DNA of 64,000 bases from Microbacterium marinilacus (GCF_019753765.1 NZ_JAIJZW010000001.1:291127-355126), one strand, 5' to 3'. Counted from the first letter of the stretch, positions 19,279 to 28,791 are shown. Notes: generated from the letters alone by a model not told the origin. A program made the numbers and translations.

Positions 19279-20123
19279 CGCATCCTCCTCTGCAACACAC
19301 GATAGGAGAGTCGCCGGGCCCGGGCCATCAGTGAGGCTCTCAGGTCGCCGTAGCGACGGTCGAACGAGGACAGCACCTCCGGGTGCTCGTCGCGCAGCCA
19401 CGCGTGGAAGCCGCGCGCCTGCGCCGACTGCTCCGCCACGAGCGCCACGCTCCACTGCGCGTCGCTCATCCGGAACGTCGCACCCACCTCGTCGTCCGGG
19501 ACGAACCCGCCCTGCAGCAGCACCCTGCTGTACGTGGCCTGGTCGATCAGGTACGGGAAGGCGTCGGACCAGCCGCCGGCCGCGACCAGGGCATCGCGGC
19601 GCATCGTCACGGACGCCGGCTCGCCGAACAGGTTCGATCCGGCCCTGACCGCTCGGCGCACGGCCTCGGCGCCCGCCATCGGGCGGGCGATGCCGCGCAG
19701 GCCCCAGGCGGGCATCAGCACCCGCCCCTCGGCGTCGATGATGTCGCGTCGGCAGGCGGTGAGCACGGCGCCGGTGCGCTCGAGCAGCTCGACCTGGCGG
19801 CGGAGCACTCCGGGTCGCAGCACGTCGTCGCCGCAGACGAGCTTGAGGTAGGTGCCCGTGGCCGCCGAGGTCACGCGGTTCCAGTTGCGTCCCGCCCCGC
19901 CGCCGGCCTCGGTGGTCAGCAGCGTCACCCGCGGGTCGGAGGCGAACTCCGCCATGACCTGCGCGGTGTCGTCGGCGGACGAGTGGTCGCCGACGATGAG
20001 CTCGAGGCCGTCGACGTCCTGGTCGAGCACGGACCTCAGCGTCTCGCGCAGGGTGCGGCCGTTGTTGTAGGCGGGCACGACCACGCTGAGGTGCGGGACG
20101 CTCAGGTGCGGGGTGTCTGTCAC
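19275..20123 (-). CDS. GT2 family glycosyltransferase
   Basis: 282 residues. LSVVVPAYNNGRTLRETLRSVLDQ opens a GT-A fold, LIVGDHSSADDT and LKLVCGDDVL give the nucleotide and metal-binding acidic residues, and the protein ends in an Arg-rich tail (ARARRLSYRVLQRRMR) suitable for membrane contact. The GTG start at 20123 overlaps the gtrA stop by 4 bp (GTGA), and the gene's own stop overlaps the next start by 4 bp, so it is tightly coupled in the gtrA operon. Donor sugar unknown. Confidence 0.85.
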   Translation of the reverse strand: MTDTPHLSVPHLSVVVPAYNNGRTLRETLRSVLDQDVDGLELIVGDHSSADDTAQVMAEFASDPRVTLLTTEAGGGAGRNWNRVTSAATGTYLKLVCGDDVLRPGVLRRQVELLERTGAVLTACRRDIIDAEGRVLMPAWGLRGIARPMAGAEAVRRAVRAGSNLFGEPASVTMRRDALVAAGGWSDAFPYLIDQATYSRVLLQGGFVPDDEVGATFRMSDAQWSVALVAEQSAQARGFHAWLRDEHPEVLSSFDRRYGDLRASLMARARRLSYRVLQRRMR

Positions 20124-20617
20124 GTGTTCTCCTTCCGGCGGAACGAGAAGCGGCTGTGGCCGAACCAGCTGATGAAGACGGTCACGACCGTGAACAGCAG
20201 CTGCGCGAGGATCTCGTCCATCCAGAGCTTCAGCAGCGGGACGATGAGGATGTTGAGCAGGAAGGCGCCGAGGTAGACCAGCTGGAAGCGCCAGAAGTCG
20301 AGCCACAGGTGCCCGCGGACGCGGAACACGAGCTTGCGGTAGAAGACGAACGCGCTGAGCGTGCTCATGATGTGCGCGCATAGGATGACGGCGAACACGG
20401 TGGCGTGCTCGTCCGGCCACCAGTGCCGGAAGAGCAGAGAGAACAGCGTGAACCACACGAACCCGACGCCGGTGTTCACGGCTCCCACGATCAGGAACGC
20501 GACGCGGCGGTCCTTGATCAGTCGCAGCAGCGGGCCGTCGGGCGCGGCAGCGCCGCCGATCGCCGCCGACGCCGCGTCGCCGCCGTCGGCGGAGGTCTCG
20601 TCGGGCGCGCTCATCAC
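20120..20617 (-). CDS. GtrA family membrane protein
   Basis: 165 residues with four hydrophobic segments in the GtrA pattern (FLIVGAVNTGVGFVWFTLFSLL; ILCAHIMSTLSAFVFYRKLVFRV; FQLVYLGAFLLNILIVPLL; LLFTVVTVFISWFGHSRFSFRR). GtrA proteins are thought to flip or bind polyprenyl-phosphate sugars made by a GtrB-like partner, here the DPM1-like protein at 18232. Start is GTG 20617 or ATG 20614. A GGAGG lies just before, and TAGCGT five bases before the GTG could make a near-leaderless message. First gene of the four-gene run. Confidence 0.88.
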   Translation of the reverse strand: MMSAPDETSADGGDAASAAIGGAAAPDGPLLRLIKDRRVAFLIVGAVNTGVGFVWFTLFSLLFRHWWPDEHATVFAVILCAHIMSTLSAFVFYRKLVFRVRGHLWLDFWRFQLVYLGAFLLNILIVPLLKLWMDEILAQLLFTVVTVFISWFGHSRFSFRRKENT

Positions 20618-20622
20618 CCTCC

Positions 20623-20628
20623 ACGCTA
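20623..20628 (-). promoter_or_regulatory. candidate -10 (TAGCGT) for the gtrA-GT2-GT2-epimerase operon
   Basis: TAGCGT reads toward gtrA with five bases to the GTG at 20617 and eight to the ATG at 20614. The GGAGG between them could serve as ribosome site for the ATG. Confidence 0.35.
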
Positions 20629-20711
20629 CAGGGGCGCGGCTGAGAGGACGGGCGCGTCGGCACGGCGTCGGGACGTGTCTCCCCGGGTCCCGGGCGGTTC
20701 GGTGGCGAGCC

Positions 20712-21989
20712 TCAGAACGGCGGTGGGTCGCTGTCGGCGGTGGCCATGAACCTGACGGTCGGGGTCGGCCGGTCGTGGAGGATCTGGCCCGTCGGCGTGG
20801 TCCACTCGAGGACGCCGTCGCCGAGGTGGCTCACGCGCCAGGGCGAATGGTGCTTCAGCACGTGGTGGGCTCGGCACAGCGCGGCCATGTTCCCGATGTC
20901 GGTGGCGCCGCCTTCGCTGTAGGGCACGGTGTGGTCGATGTCGCAGCGCCTGATCGGTCTGCGACAGCCCGGGAAGCGGCAGTGCTCGTCGCGGGCGCTC
21001 AGGTAACGGCGTTGCTCGGCGGTGGGGACATAGGTGTCGACCGCGGTGGGAACGCCGGTACGCGGGTCGATGAACAGCCGTGCCCAGGTGCGGGTCTTCC
21101 CGGCGAGGCGGCGGGCTGTGGCCGGGGCGACGATGCCCCCGCCGTGCAGATGCGCGGCCCGGGTGTCGTCGCCTGAGATGACCTCGGCGGGCACGGTGTG
21201 CACGGTGGCGCGGATCTCGTCGAGTCCTTCGCCGTGACCGGTGGGAGCGGCGGTGAGCAGCAGATCGGCGGCCACGTCGGCGCGGATCTGCGGGAGCGTG
21301 CGCTCGTCGACGGCGGCGCCCGCGGTGCCGGCCTTGACCGTGCGAGCCATGGAAGCGACGCGGTCCTCGATGCCCGCGGCGAGGGCCGCATCGACCAGGA
21401 GACGGATCTCGGCCATCCCGTCATCGGCGGGCGCGAGCCACAGCGCGCGTCCTGCGGCGGCGGCCTCGTGGCGTTCGGCGATCGGCTCGGGGAGGAGACG
21501 TTCGGCGACGACCTGGCAGATGCGTCGCAGCCTCGCCGGCGTGGTGTCGACCAGGCTCAGCACGATCTGCTCGTACCGTGCCCGCGTCCCGGCCTCCGCG
21601 AGTCGGGCTCCCTCGTCGCAGATCGCTCGAGCATGCGCGGCGGAGACGTGCGACTCGGACAACGCGGTGAACACGGCGGGAAAGTGCTCGACCAGGGTGA
21701 TGGCGTCGTCCATGCGGCTGCGCACCACCCCGTCGGAGACGTGCTGCACCGTCGCGAGGTCGGCCGCCATGGACCGGAACGGCACCTGATAGGCCGAGGG
21801 TGCCGTCCCCGGCATCGCGTCCAGCACCTCGCGTGCGATCGCGTGCGCCTGAGCGTGCAGCCCCGCCTCGATCGCGGCGAGCCCCGCCCGCGCGTTCTCG
21901 ATCTGCGCCAGAGCCGCCTTGATCGTCCGTACCTGCTCGCGCTGGGCGTCCGACAGCTCCCACCGGGCTTCGAACGGGGTACGGGACAT
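20712..21989 (-). CDS. DUF222 / 13E12-type protein with C-terminal HNH nuclease domain
   Basis: 425 residues. The DUF222 part spans roughly residues 10-320. The HNH domain near 335-380 reads CRFPGCRRPIRRCDIDHTVPYSEGG...NMAALCRAHHVLKH, with the two cysteine pairs and the DH/H catalytic pattern intact. Such proteins occur in many copies in actinobacteria (mycobacterial REP13E12) and their role is unsettled; nuclease activity is inferred from the domain. ATG 21989 lies six bases downstream of TATACT and beside a LexA-like box, so leaderless, damage-inducible expression is likely. A longer frame to 22184 would cross the promoter and is rejected. It sits as a stand-alone gene within the glycan locus. 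Confidence 0.88.
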   Translation of the reverse strand: MSRTPFEARWELSDAQREQVRTIKAALAQIENARAGLAAIEAGLHAQAHAIAREVLDAMPGTAPSAYQVPFRSMAADLATVQHVSDGVVRSRMDDAITLVEHFPAVFTALSESHVSAAHARAICDEGARLAEAGTRARYEQIVLSLVDTTPARLRRICQVVAERLLPEPIAERHEAAAAGRALWLAPADDGMAEIRLLVDAALAAGIEDRVASMARTVKAGTAGAAVDERTLPQIRADVAADLLLTAAPTGHGEGLDEIRATVHTVPAEVISGDDTRAAHLHGGGIVAPATARRLAGKTRTWARLFIDPRTGVPTAVDTYVPTAEQRRYLSARDEHCRFPGCRRPIRRCDIDHTVPYSEGGATDIGNMAALCRAHHVLKHHSPWRVSHLGDGVLEWTTPTGQILHDRPTPTVRFMATADSDPPPF

Positions 21990-21995
21990 GTCTCG

Positions 21996-22001
21996 AGTAT
22001 A
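21996..22001 (-). promoter_or_regulatory. leaderless-type -10 element (TATACT) of the HNH gene
   Basis: TATACT, six bases, then ATG at 21989 on the minus strand. The hexamer overlaps the edge of the LexA-like box, so a bound repressor would block RNA polymerase directly. Confidence 0.6.
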
Positions 22002-22015
22002 GAACAAATGTTCGA
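22000..22015 (-). promoter_or_regulatory. LexA/SOS box
   Basis: On the minus strand the 16-mer TCGAACATTTGTTCTA matches the actinobacterial LexA consensus TCGAAC-N4-GTTCGA at 11 of 12 fixed positions. It covers the spacer just upstream of the -10 of the HNH gene. LexA boxes upstream of 13E12 family genes are known in mycobacteria. Confidence 0.8.
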
Positions 22016-22300
22016 TTTTCGAGACGACAATGCCGTGGCCGGGAGCTTCCACGCCGCGTTCGCACGCGAGCTGCTCGAAGGTCGTCCCGGGTTCCCTGAC
22101 CGAGGCCGCGTCCCGCCGACGGTTCGTCGGCGCCGGTGCGACGGGCATCGACGCGTGTGCGACGGGGCCCCGGCCGAAGGACATCGCCCCCTCGCGTGCG
22201 GGACCTCGATCCGTCTCGGGCCGTCGCCGACTCGACCCGCAGCACGGTGATCCGGCGTCGATGGACGGCGCCCGCGCAGGAGTCGTCTGAGTCAGCTGGA

Positions 22301-22306
22301 TAGGGT
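22301..22306 (+). promoter_or_regulatory. leaderless-type -10 element (TAGGGT) for the DUF3817 gene
   Basis: TAGGGT followed by six bases and GTG at 22313. It supports the GTG start over the ATG at 22334. Confidence 0.55.
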
Positions 22307-22312
22307 TCGAGG

Positions 22313-22774
22313 GTGTTCCGAACCCCGTCGACCATGTTCCGCGCGCTCGCGTTCGCCGAGGCGGTCTCCTGGACGCTGCTCATCCTCGGCCTCGTCCTGC
22401 GCGCGGCCTTCGACCTCCCGGTCGCCGTGACGATCGGCGGCGGCATCCACGGCTTCGTCTTCCTCTGCTACGGCGCGACGGCCGTCCTGGTCGCATGGAA
22501 CAACCGCTGGGCGGTGGTGCCGACGTTCTGCGCGGTCGCGGCCGCCGTCGTCCCCTACGCGACGGTTCCCACGGAGATCGTGCTGCGACGGCGCGGGCTG
22601 CTCGCGGGGGAGTGGCGGACCGGAGCGACCGACGACCCCCGTGACCAGCGCCCAGGAGACCGGCTCCTTCGCTGGCTCGTCCGACGCCCCGCGACGCTTG
22701 CCGTCGTCCTCGCCGTCGGGATCGTCGCGGCATACACTGTCCTGCTGGTGGTCGGGCCTCCCGGACGGGCGTGA
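22313..22774 (+). CDS. DUF3817 family small membrane protein
   Basis: 153 residues with three to four hydrophobic segments: FRALAFAEAVSWTLLILGLVLR, IHGFVFLCYGATAVLVAW, a third around residues 58-78, and a C-terminal VLAVGIVAAYTVLLVVG. The first two match the DUF3817 family of actinobacterial and bacillar membrane proteins of unknown role (often beside unrelated genes). The C-terminal helix after an Arg-rich loop extends beyond the usual family length. The GTG start follows TAGGGT by six bases. No operon partner; glf follows 188 bp later. Confidence 0.75.
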   Translation: MFRTPSTMFRALAFAEAVSWTLLILGLVLRAAFDLPVAVTIGGGIHGFVFLCYGATAVLVAWNNRWAVVPTFCAVAAAVVPYATVPTEIVLRRRGLLAGEWRTGATDDPRDQRPGDRLLRWLVRRPATLAVVLAVGIVAAYTVLLVVGPPGRA

Positions 22775-22792
22775 CATGGACGGGCGTGACAT
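22763..22792 (+). repeat. 15-bp tandem duplication across the DUF3817 stop codon
   Basis: GGACGGGCGTGACAT occurs twice in direct succession (22763-22777 and 22778-22792). The TGA stop of the DUF3817 gene is in the first copy, so the second is non-coding. Probably a slippage event. Confidence 0.85.
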
Positions 22793-22794
22793 GA

Positions 22795-24114
<1,320 letters not shown>

Positions 24115-24127
24115 GGCGACGATCGAG

Positions 24128-24162
24128 GATCAGGGCGCGCTCGACACGGGCGCGCCCTGATC
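24128..24162. terminator. bidirectional terminator overlapping the end of gtrA
   Basis: GATCAGGGCGCGC (24128-24140) and GCGCGCCCTGATC (24150-24162) form a perfect 13-bp stem with a 9-nt loop. It lies between convergent glf and gtrA and covers the last codons and stop of the gtrA gene. No U tract, as is usual in high-GC actinobacteria. Confidence 0.8.
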
Positions 24163-24615
24163 GCTCTCCTGGGGCTGTTCGTGATGCGGGAACACGAAGC
24201 GGTCGTAGGTCAGGTAGCGGAACACCGTCGCCAGAGCCTGGCCGATCAGCGTGCCCGAGATGTTGTCGGGCAGCGGGCCCTCGAGCTGCAGCACGTAGCG
24301 GGAGAACGCCAGGCAGCCGAGCTGCAGGCCGATCGCGATGAGGTTGAACAGCACGAACAGCACGTAGCGGGACCACCGGTGCGGCAGGTGACGGTCGTTG
24401 AACGTCCAGTAGCGGTTGCCGACGTAGGTCACGGCGGACGCCAGGACGATCGCGATGGTCTTCGCGATCACCGGCTGGTCGTACAGGGGCCCGTGACCCG
24501 TCACCCAGAACGCGAGCAGGTTGAACACCGCGAAGTCGACGAGGAACGCGAGGCCGCCGATCACCAGGAACGCCCCGGCCCGTCTGGTGTGCTGCTGCGC
24601 CGCGGATCGGCTCAT
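24130..24615 (-). CDS. GtrA family membrane protein (second copy)
   Basis: 161 residues with four membrane helices in the GtrA layout (AGAFLVIGGLAFLVDFAVFNLLAF; IAIVLASAVTYVGNRYWTF; YVLFVLFNLIAIGLQLGCLAF; ISGTLIGQALATVFRYLTYDRFVF). Thought to move or present polyprenyl-phosphate sugars. The ATG at 24615 has GGAGGAG at good spacing. It is divergent from a DPM1-like GT2 gene at 24761, its probable synthase partner, sharing an AT-rich promoter island around 24665. Its last codons are part of the terminator stem. Confidence 0.88.
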   Translation of the reverse strand: MSRSAAQQHTRRAGAFLVIGGLAFLVDFAVFNLLAFWVTGHGPLYDQPVIAKTIAIVLASAVTYVGNRYWTFNDRHLPHRWSRYVLFVLFNLIAIGLQLGCLAFSRYVLQLEGPLPDNISGTLIGQALATVFRYLTYDRFVFPHHEQPQESDQGAPVSSAP

Positions 24616-24760
24616 GGGGGTGTCTCCTCCGGGTCGGCGCTCACGGGGAGCGGGGGCGCCGCGTGATATTCTCAAGCGGTTCTGACGGTGCCGGTGGGCG
24701 CGCGTCGCAAGCCCCGATTCTATGTTCCCCGGAACCTCCGGATCGGCATGCAAGGGAGAT

Positions 24761-25765
24761 GTGTCCACGGAGATGACGACGCTCGACGCCCCTGAGAACC
24801 TGGAGCCCGCGAACGCCACGCCCGCGACCGCCGCCCGGCCCGAGACGGAGCCGGTCATCGCCGCGATCGTCCCGTGCTACAACGAGGAGCTCGCCGTCGC
24901 GAAGGTGGTCGAGGACCTGCGCGCGGCCGTGCCCGGGCTCGTCGTCTACGTCTACGACAACAACAGCACCGACGCCACGGCGGACGTCGCCCGCGCGGCC
25001 GGGGCGATCGTCCGGCACGAGGAGCTGAAGGGCAAGGGCAACGTCGTGCGGCGCGCCTTCGCCGACGTCGACGCCGACGTCTACGTCATGATCGACGGCG
25101 ACGACACGTACGACGCCGCGGCGCTGCCGGAGATGATCCGGGTGCTGCGCGAGGGCCCGTACGACCACGTCCTCGGCGTGCGCAGCCAGGAGACGGAGAC
25201 GGCCTACCGCCCCGGGCACGAGCTCGGCAACCGCGGCTTCAACTGGCTGGTCGGCAGCGTCTTCGGCACGCACGTCAGCGACATGCTCAGCGGCTACCGC
25301 GTGATGTCGCGCCGGTTCGTGAAGAGCTTCCCGGCCGCCTCCCGAGAGTTCGAGATCGAGACCGAGCTGACGGTGCACGTGATGAGCATCCGGGTCCCGC
25401 ACGCCGAGGTCGCCGTCGGGTTCAAGGACCGCCCGGCCGGCAGCGAGAGCAAGCTGCGCACCTACCACGACGGCTTCCGCATCCTGGCCCTGATCGGGCA
25501 GCTCATCCGACACGAGCGCCCGCTGCTGTTCTACGGCATCTTCGGCGCTCTCCTGGCGCTGGTGGGCGTCGTCCTGGGCATCCCCGTCATCGTCGAGTAC
25601 TTCGACACCGGCCTCGTGCCGCGCCTGCCCACCGCGGTGCTCGCGCTGGGGTTCGTGCTGTTCGGAGCGCTCGCCTGGGTCATCGGGCTGGTTCTGGACG
25701 GCGTGCTCCGGTCGCGGCGCGAGATGAGCCGGCTGACCTATCTGACGTACGCGCCTCCCGCGTGA
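24761..25765 (+). CDS. DPM1/GtrB-like GT2 glycosyltransferase with two C-terminal membrane helices
   Basis: 334 residues. AAIVPCYNEELAVAKVVEDL, YDNNSTDATADVA, GKGNVVRRAF and the metal-binding IDGDDTYD mark a polyprenyl-phosphate glycosyltransferase. Two helices near residues 255-320 (LLFYGIFGALLALVGVVLGIP; VLALGFVLFGALAWVIGLVLD) anchor it. The start is GTG 24761 with AAGGGAG just upstream; an ATG at 24773 is possible. It probably charges a polyprenyl phosphate that the divergent GtrA protein handles. It is followed by the second ABC exporter 46 bp downstream. Confidence 0.86.
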   Translation: MSTEMTTLDAPENLEPANATPATAARPETEPVIAAIVPCYNEELAVAKVVEDLRAAVPGLVVYVYDNNSTDATADVARAAGAIVRHEELKGKGNVVRRAFADVDADVYVMIDGDDTYDAAALPEMIRVLREGPYDHVLGVRSQETETAYRPGHELGNRGFNWLVGSVFGTHVSDMLSGYRVMSRRFVKSFPAASREFEIETELTVHVMSIRVPHAEVAVGFKDRPAGSESKLRTYHDGFRILALIGQLIRHERPLLFYGIFGALLALVGVVLGIPVIVEYFDTGLVPRLPTAVLALGFVLFGALAWVIGLVLDGVLRSRREMSRLTYLTYAPPA

Positions 25766-25799
25766 GCCGCGTCTGCGCGTGCCCCACACGACGCCCGCA

Positions 25800-25805
25800 T
25801 AGGAT
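25800..25805 (+). promoter_or_regulatory. leaderless-type -10 element (TAGGAT) for the second ABC exporter
   Basis: TAGGAT, six bases (CTTGCC), then GTG at 25812. It gives the second exporter its own promoter independent of the upstream GT2 gene. Confidence 0.6.
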
Positions 25806-25811
25806 CTTGCC

Positions 25812-26603
25812 GTGACCAGCAGCGTCGTCGGAGCCCCCGGTACCGCCCGGCGCTACGTGCACTCGCTGTGGCTGCTCTCGGCGCGCGACCTTCGGGTGCG
25901 CTACGCGACGAGCTGGCTCGGCTACCTGTGGTCGGTGCTCGACCCGCTGGTGATGAGCGCGATCTACTGGTTCGTGTTCACGATGGTCTTCGAGCGCACC
26001 GTCGGGCTCGAGCCCTACATCGTGTTCCTGATCACCGCGCTGCTGTCGTGGGTCTGGTTCAACTCGGCGGTCACGGACTTCACGCGGGCCTTCAACAAGG
26101 ACGCGAAGCTCGTGCGCTCGACGGCCATCCCGCGCTCGATCTGGGTGAACCGGATCGTGCTCAGCAAGGGCATCGAGTTCCTGTTCGCGCTGCCGGTGCT
26201 GGCGCTCTTCGCCGTGTTCGGCGGAGCGCAGGTCGGCTGGGGGCTGCTGCTGTTCCCGCTCGGCGTGCTGCTGCAGGCGATCCTGCTGGTCGGCATCGGC
26301 CTGCTCGTGGCGCCGCTGTGCGTGCTGTTCGCCGACCTCGAGCGCACCACCCGGCTCGTGCTGCGAGCGCTGTTCTACGCGTCCCCGGTGATCTACGCCA
26401 CCGCCGACCTGCCCGGCGACCTGCCCGACGTGATGGCGTTCAACCCCCTCGCGGGCATCTTCACCCTCTACCGCGTCGGCTTCTTCCCCGAGGCGTGGGA
26501 CCCGTTCGCCGTCTGCGTGTCCGCCGCCATGTCGCTGCTGTTCCTCGCCGTCGGCGTGTTCGCGTTCCGTCGCCTCGAGCGTCCCCTGCTGAAGGAGCTG
26601 TGA
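25812..26603 (+). CDS. ABC-2 polysaccharide export permease (second copy)
   Basis: 263 residues, six hydrophobic segments. The ABC-2 motif VRYATSWLGYLWSVLDPLVMSAIYW near the N terminus and SPVIYATADLP before the last helix pair are typical of O-antigen/galactan export permeases (Wzm, mycobacterial RfbD). It is clearly divergent from the permease at 2589. The GTG start follows a leaderless -10. Its TGA overlaps the start of the ATPase gene by one base, so the two make one transporter. Confidence 0.9.
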   Translation: MTSSVVGAPGTARRYVHSLWLLSARDLRVRYATSWLGYLWSVLDPLVMSAIYWFVFTMVFERTVGLEPYIVFLITALLSWVWFNSAVTDFTRAFNKDAKLVRSTAIPRSIWVNRIVLSKGIEFLFALPVLALFAVFGGAQVGWGLLLFPLGVLLQAILLVGIGLLVAPLCVLFADLERTTRLVLRALFYASPVIYATADLPGDLPDVMAFNPLAGIFTLYRVGFFPEAWDPFAVCVSAAMSLLFLAVGVFAFRRLERPLLKEL

Positions 26604-27361
26604 TGACGCACGGCGCGGTGGAGGCCGGCGGGACGGCCATCGAGGTCACCGGCCTCGGCGTGCGGTTCCGGCGGAACCGGCGCGGGCGCCGCAGCATCAA
26701 GGACATGTTCGCCGACGCGTCGCGCCGCAGCCGCCCCGGCGAGTTCTGGGCGCTGCGCGACGTGTCGTTCACGGTCAGCCCCGGCGAGTCCATCGGGGTG
26801 GTGGGGCGCAACGGGCAGGGCAAGTCGACGCTGCTCAAGCTCGTCGCGGGGGTGCTGCTCGCCGATGAGGGCGAGGTGCGCGTGAACGGCGGCGTCGCGC
26901 CCCTGATCGAGATCACGGGCGGTTTCGTCGGCGATCTCACGGTGCGCGAGAACGTGCGGCTGACCGCCGGCCTGCACGGCATGGCGAAGGCCGAGGTCGC
27001 CCGGCGCTACGACGACATCATCGGGTTCGCCGAGCTCGAGGACTTCCAGGAGACGCCCTACAAGCACCTCTCGAACGGCATGAAGGTGCGCCTGGCGTTC
27101 TCGGTCGTGTCGCAGCTCGACGAGCCCATCCTGTTGGTGGACGAGGTGCTCGCGGTGGGCGACAAGAGCTTCCGCGCCAAGTGCTACCGGCGCATCGACG
27201 AGCTGCTCGCGGAAGGGCGCACGCTGTTCTTCGTGAGCCACAACGAGAAGGACCTGCGCCGCTTCTGCACGCGCGGGCTCTACATCCGCGACCACGCTCT
27301 GGCTCTCGACGCGCCGATCGCGGAGGTCATCGACCGCTACAACGCCGACAACGCGGAGTGA
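26603..27361 (+). CDS. Polysaccharide ABC exporter ATP-binding protein (second copy, no C-terminal sugar-binding domain)
   Basis: 252 residues. Walker A GRNGQGKST is at 68-76, signature HLSNGM at 155-160, Walker B ILLVDE at 176-181, and the switch histidine near 213 in FFVSHNEKD. The Wzt/TagH-type insert APLIEITGGFVGDLTVRENV is present. Like the first ATPase it ends after the nucleotide-binding domain, as do TagH and mycobacterial RfbE, so chain length must be set elsewhere. Starts at ATG 26603 overlapping the permease stop. Confidence 0.92.
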   Translation: MTHGAVEAGGTAIEVTGLGVRFRRNRRGRRSIKDMFADASRRSRPGEFWALRDVSFTVSPGESIGVVGRNGQGKSTLLKLVAGVLLADEGEVRVNGGVAPLIEITGGFVGDLTVRENVRLTAGLHGMAKAEVARRYDDIIGFAELEDFQETPYKHLSNGMKVRLAFSVVSQLDEPILLVDEVLAVGDKSFRAKCYRRIDELLAEGRTLFFVSHNEKDLRRFCTRGLYIRDHALALDAPIAEVIDRYNADNAE

Positions 27362-27374
27362 CGGGACCGGGCAC

Positions 27375-27380
27375 TACAGT
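27375..27380 (+). promoter_or_regulatory. leaderless-type -10 element (TACAGT) for the GT61-like gene
   Basis: TACAGT, seven bases, then ATG at 27388. It starts within 14 bp of the upstream stop, giving this gene its own promoter. Confidence 0.5.
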
Positions 27381-27387
27381 GATCGGA

Positions 27388-28791
27388 ATGGACCGCCTCG
27401 CGACCCGTCTCGTCACCTCCGCCGTGGTCTACCCCGTGGTGACGAGGGACGACCGCCCCGACGAGCTGCTGATGGGCGTCTTCGACGGCGACGGCGAGTA
27501 CGTCGACCGCACGGCCACCGATCGCCGCTCGGGCCTGCGCGGCTCTCCGATCCCGCAGGACCTGCTGCCGGAGATCGATGACGGCGACGTCCCCGAGGCC
27601 GTCTACGCGGGCGACCTGCACATGCATTACGGGCACTTCCTGCTCGAGAGCCTGGCGCGCCTCTGGTACGCCGCCGAGCACCCCGAGCTGCCCATCGTGT
27701 GGACCGCCGCTCACTCGTGGGGCGACGACGAGAGCTTCCGACCGTGGCAGAGGGAGATCCTCGACATCCTCGGCCTCACGAACCCCGTCCGCTTCGTCAC
27801 GCGGCCGACGCGCTTCGCGGCCCTGCACGTGCCCGACATCGGGTACCGCTACGACGACTGGATCCATCCCGACCATGCGCGTTTCCTGGCACGTCACGTC
27901 GGCCCGCCTCGCGAGCCGGGTCGCCGGATCTGGCTGTCCCGCAGCGCGATCGACTCGGACGTGCGGGACGTCAGCGCCGAGGCCGCCGAGCGGCATTTGC
28001 GGGCCGCCGGGTGGTTCGTGATCCACCCCGAGCGCCTCAGCGTGCGCGAGCAGCTGGACCACCTGTCCCGCGCCGAGGTGATCGCGGGGGAGGAGGGCTC
28101 GGCCTTCCACGGCGTGCTGCTGCTCGCCGAGCTGGAGGGGCGCCGCCTGCGCGTCATCCGTCGTCGCGGTCCGGAGCACCGCAACTTCCGGACGATCGGC
28201 GAGGCGCGCGGCCTCGAGCAGGACTTCCACTCGCTCGCCGGCGAGCGCATCCTGCGTGCGGAGGGACGCGAGGTCACCAAGGTCAACCGCAGCGCGGCGG
28301 CGCTGCTCGACGCGCTCGACGAGCCGCCGGCGCTGCCGTCGCCGCCCCGTCCGGGCGACCGGGCGGCCGCGGCCGTGGCGCGCTCCCGCGGCGTCTCGCG
28401 GCTGCTCGTGGTCGGGGCGCGGACGGCGTACCCCGCTGCGACGTCCGGCGCCCGCACCGCTCTCGTCGTCAGCACCCGCCTGGAGGAGGACCCGCGGGCC
28501 TATCGCTCGCTCGCCGGCCGCGTGGACGAGCTGCCGTTCGCCCAGTATGCGGAGCTGTTCGTGACGGAGCCGCAGCCCTACGAGCTGATCCGCGTCTGCG
28601 GCGACGACGCCTCCGCCGTCGTGCGCGACGTCGACGACACGGCGGCGTTCTCCGACGAGGGCACCGTCTGGCTGCTCGACGACGACGTCCCGGGCAACTC
28701 CGCCGCGGCGGAGCTGCGGGCGCGCGGCTCGTTCGCCGTGCACCGCGAGAGCGTCGGCGACGACGCCGTCCTGCGCGTCGAGCGCGCCTGA
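27388..28791 (+). CDS. GT61-like (DUF563) glycosyltransferase
   Basis: 467 residues. The N-terminal two thirds match GT61/DUF563 enzymes: HMHYGHFLLESLARLWYAAEH (the conserved H-x-x-HF-E), GRRIWLSRSA, and VIAGEEGSAFHGVLLL (the E/GSA segment). The C-terminal 150 residues are not recognised. It follows the exporter ATPase by 26 bp but has its own leaderless -10. Convergent with the acyltransferase gene, 18 bp away. Sugar specificity unknown. Confidence 0.75.
   Translation: MDRLATRLVTSAVVYPVVTRDDRPDELLMGVFDGDGEYVDRTATDRRSGLRGSPIPQDLLPEIDDGDVPEAVYAGDLHMHYGHFLLESLARLWYAAEHPELPIVWTAAHSWGDDESFRPWQREILDILGLTNPVRFVTRPTRFAALHVPDIGYRYDDWIHPDHARFLARHVGPPREPGRRIWLSRSAIDSDVRDVSAEAAERHLRAAGWFVIHPERLSVREQLDHLSRAEVIAGEEGSAFHGVLLLAELEGRRLRVIRRRGPEHRNFRTIGEARGLEQDFHSLAGERILRAEGREVTKVNRSAAALLDALDEPPALPSPPRPGDRAAAAVARSRGVSRLLVVGARTAYPAATSGARTALVVSTRLEEDPRAYRSLAGRVDELPFAQYAELFVTEPQPYELIRVCGDDASAVVRDVDDTAAFSDEGTVWLLDDDVPGNSAAAELRARGSFAVHRESVGDDAVLRVERA

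Larger units (their letters stand above)
21990..22312. other. intergenic region (323 bp) between the divergent DUF222-HNH and DUF3817 genes
   Basis: It contains the LexA-like box and -10 of the HNH gene at its left end and the -10 of the DUF3817 gene at its right end. An 86-codon open frame at 22030-22290 on the plus strand has no ribosome site, homologue-like motif or natural composition and is taken as noise. Nothing else recognised. Confidence 0.5.

Noticed and set aside
20712..22015. DUF222-HNH gene as part of an insertion sequence or group II intron
   Set aside because: No terminal inverted repeats, target duplication or reverse-transcriptase/transposase domain nearby; it has a normal promoter of its own.
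22030..22290. 86-codon open frame in the gap between the HNH and DUF3817 genes
   Set aside because: No ribosome site or leaderless -10 at its start, unnatural composition, and it runs into the DUF3817 promoter. Treated as non-coding.
22763..22792. 15-bp tandem duplication as attachment site or operator
   Set aside because: It lacks dyad symmetry and crosses a stop codon. Replication slippage is a simpler explanation.
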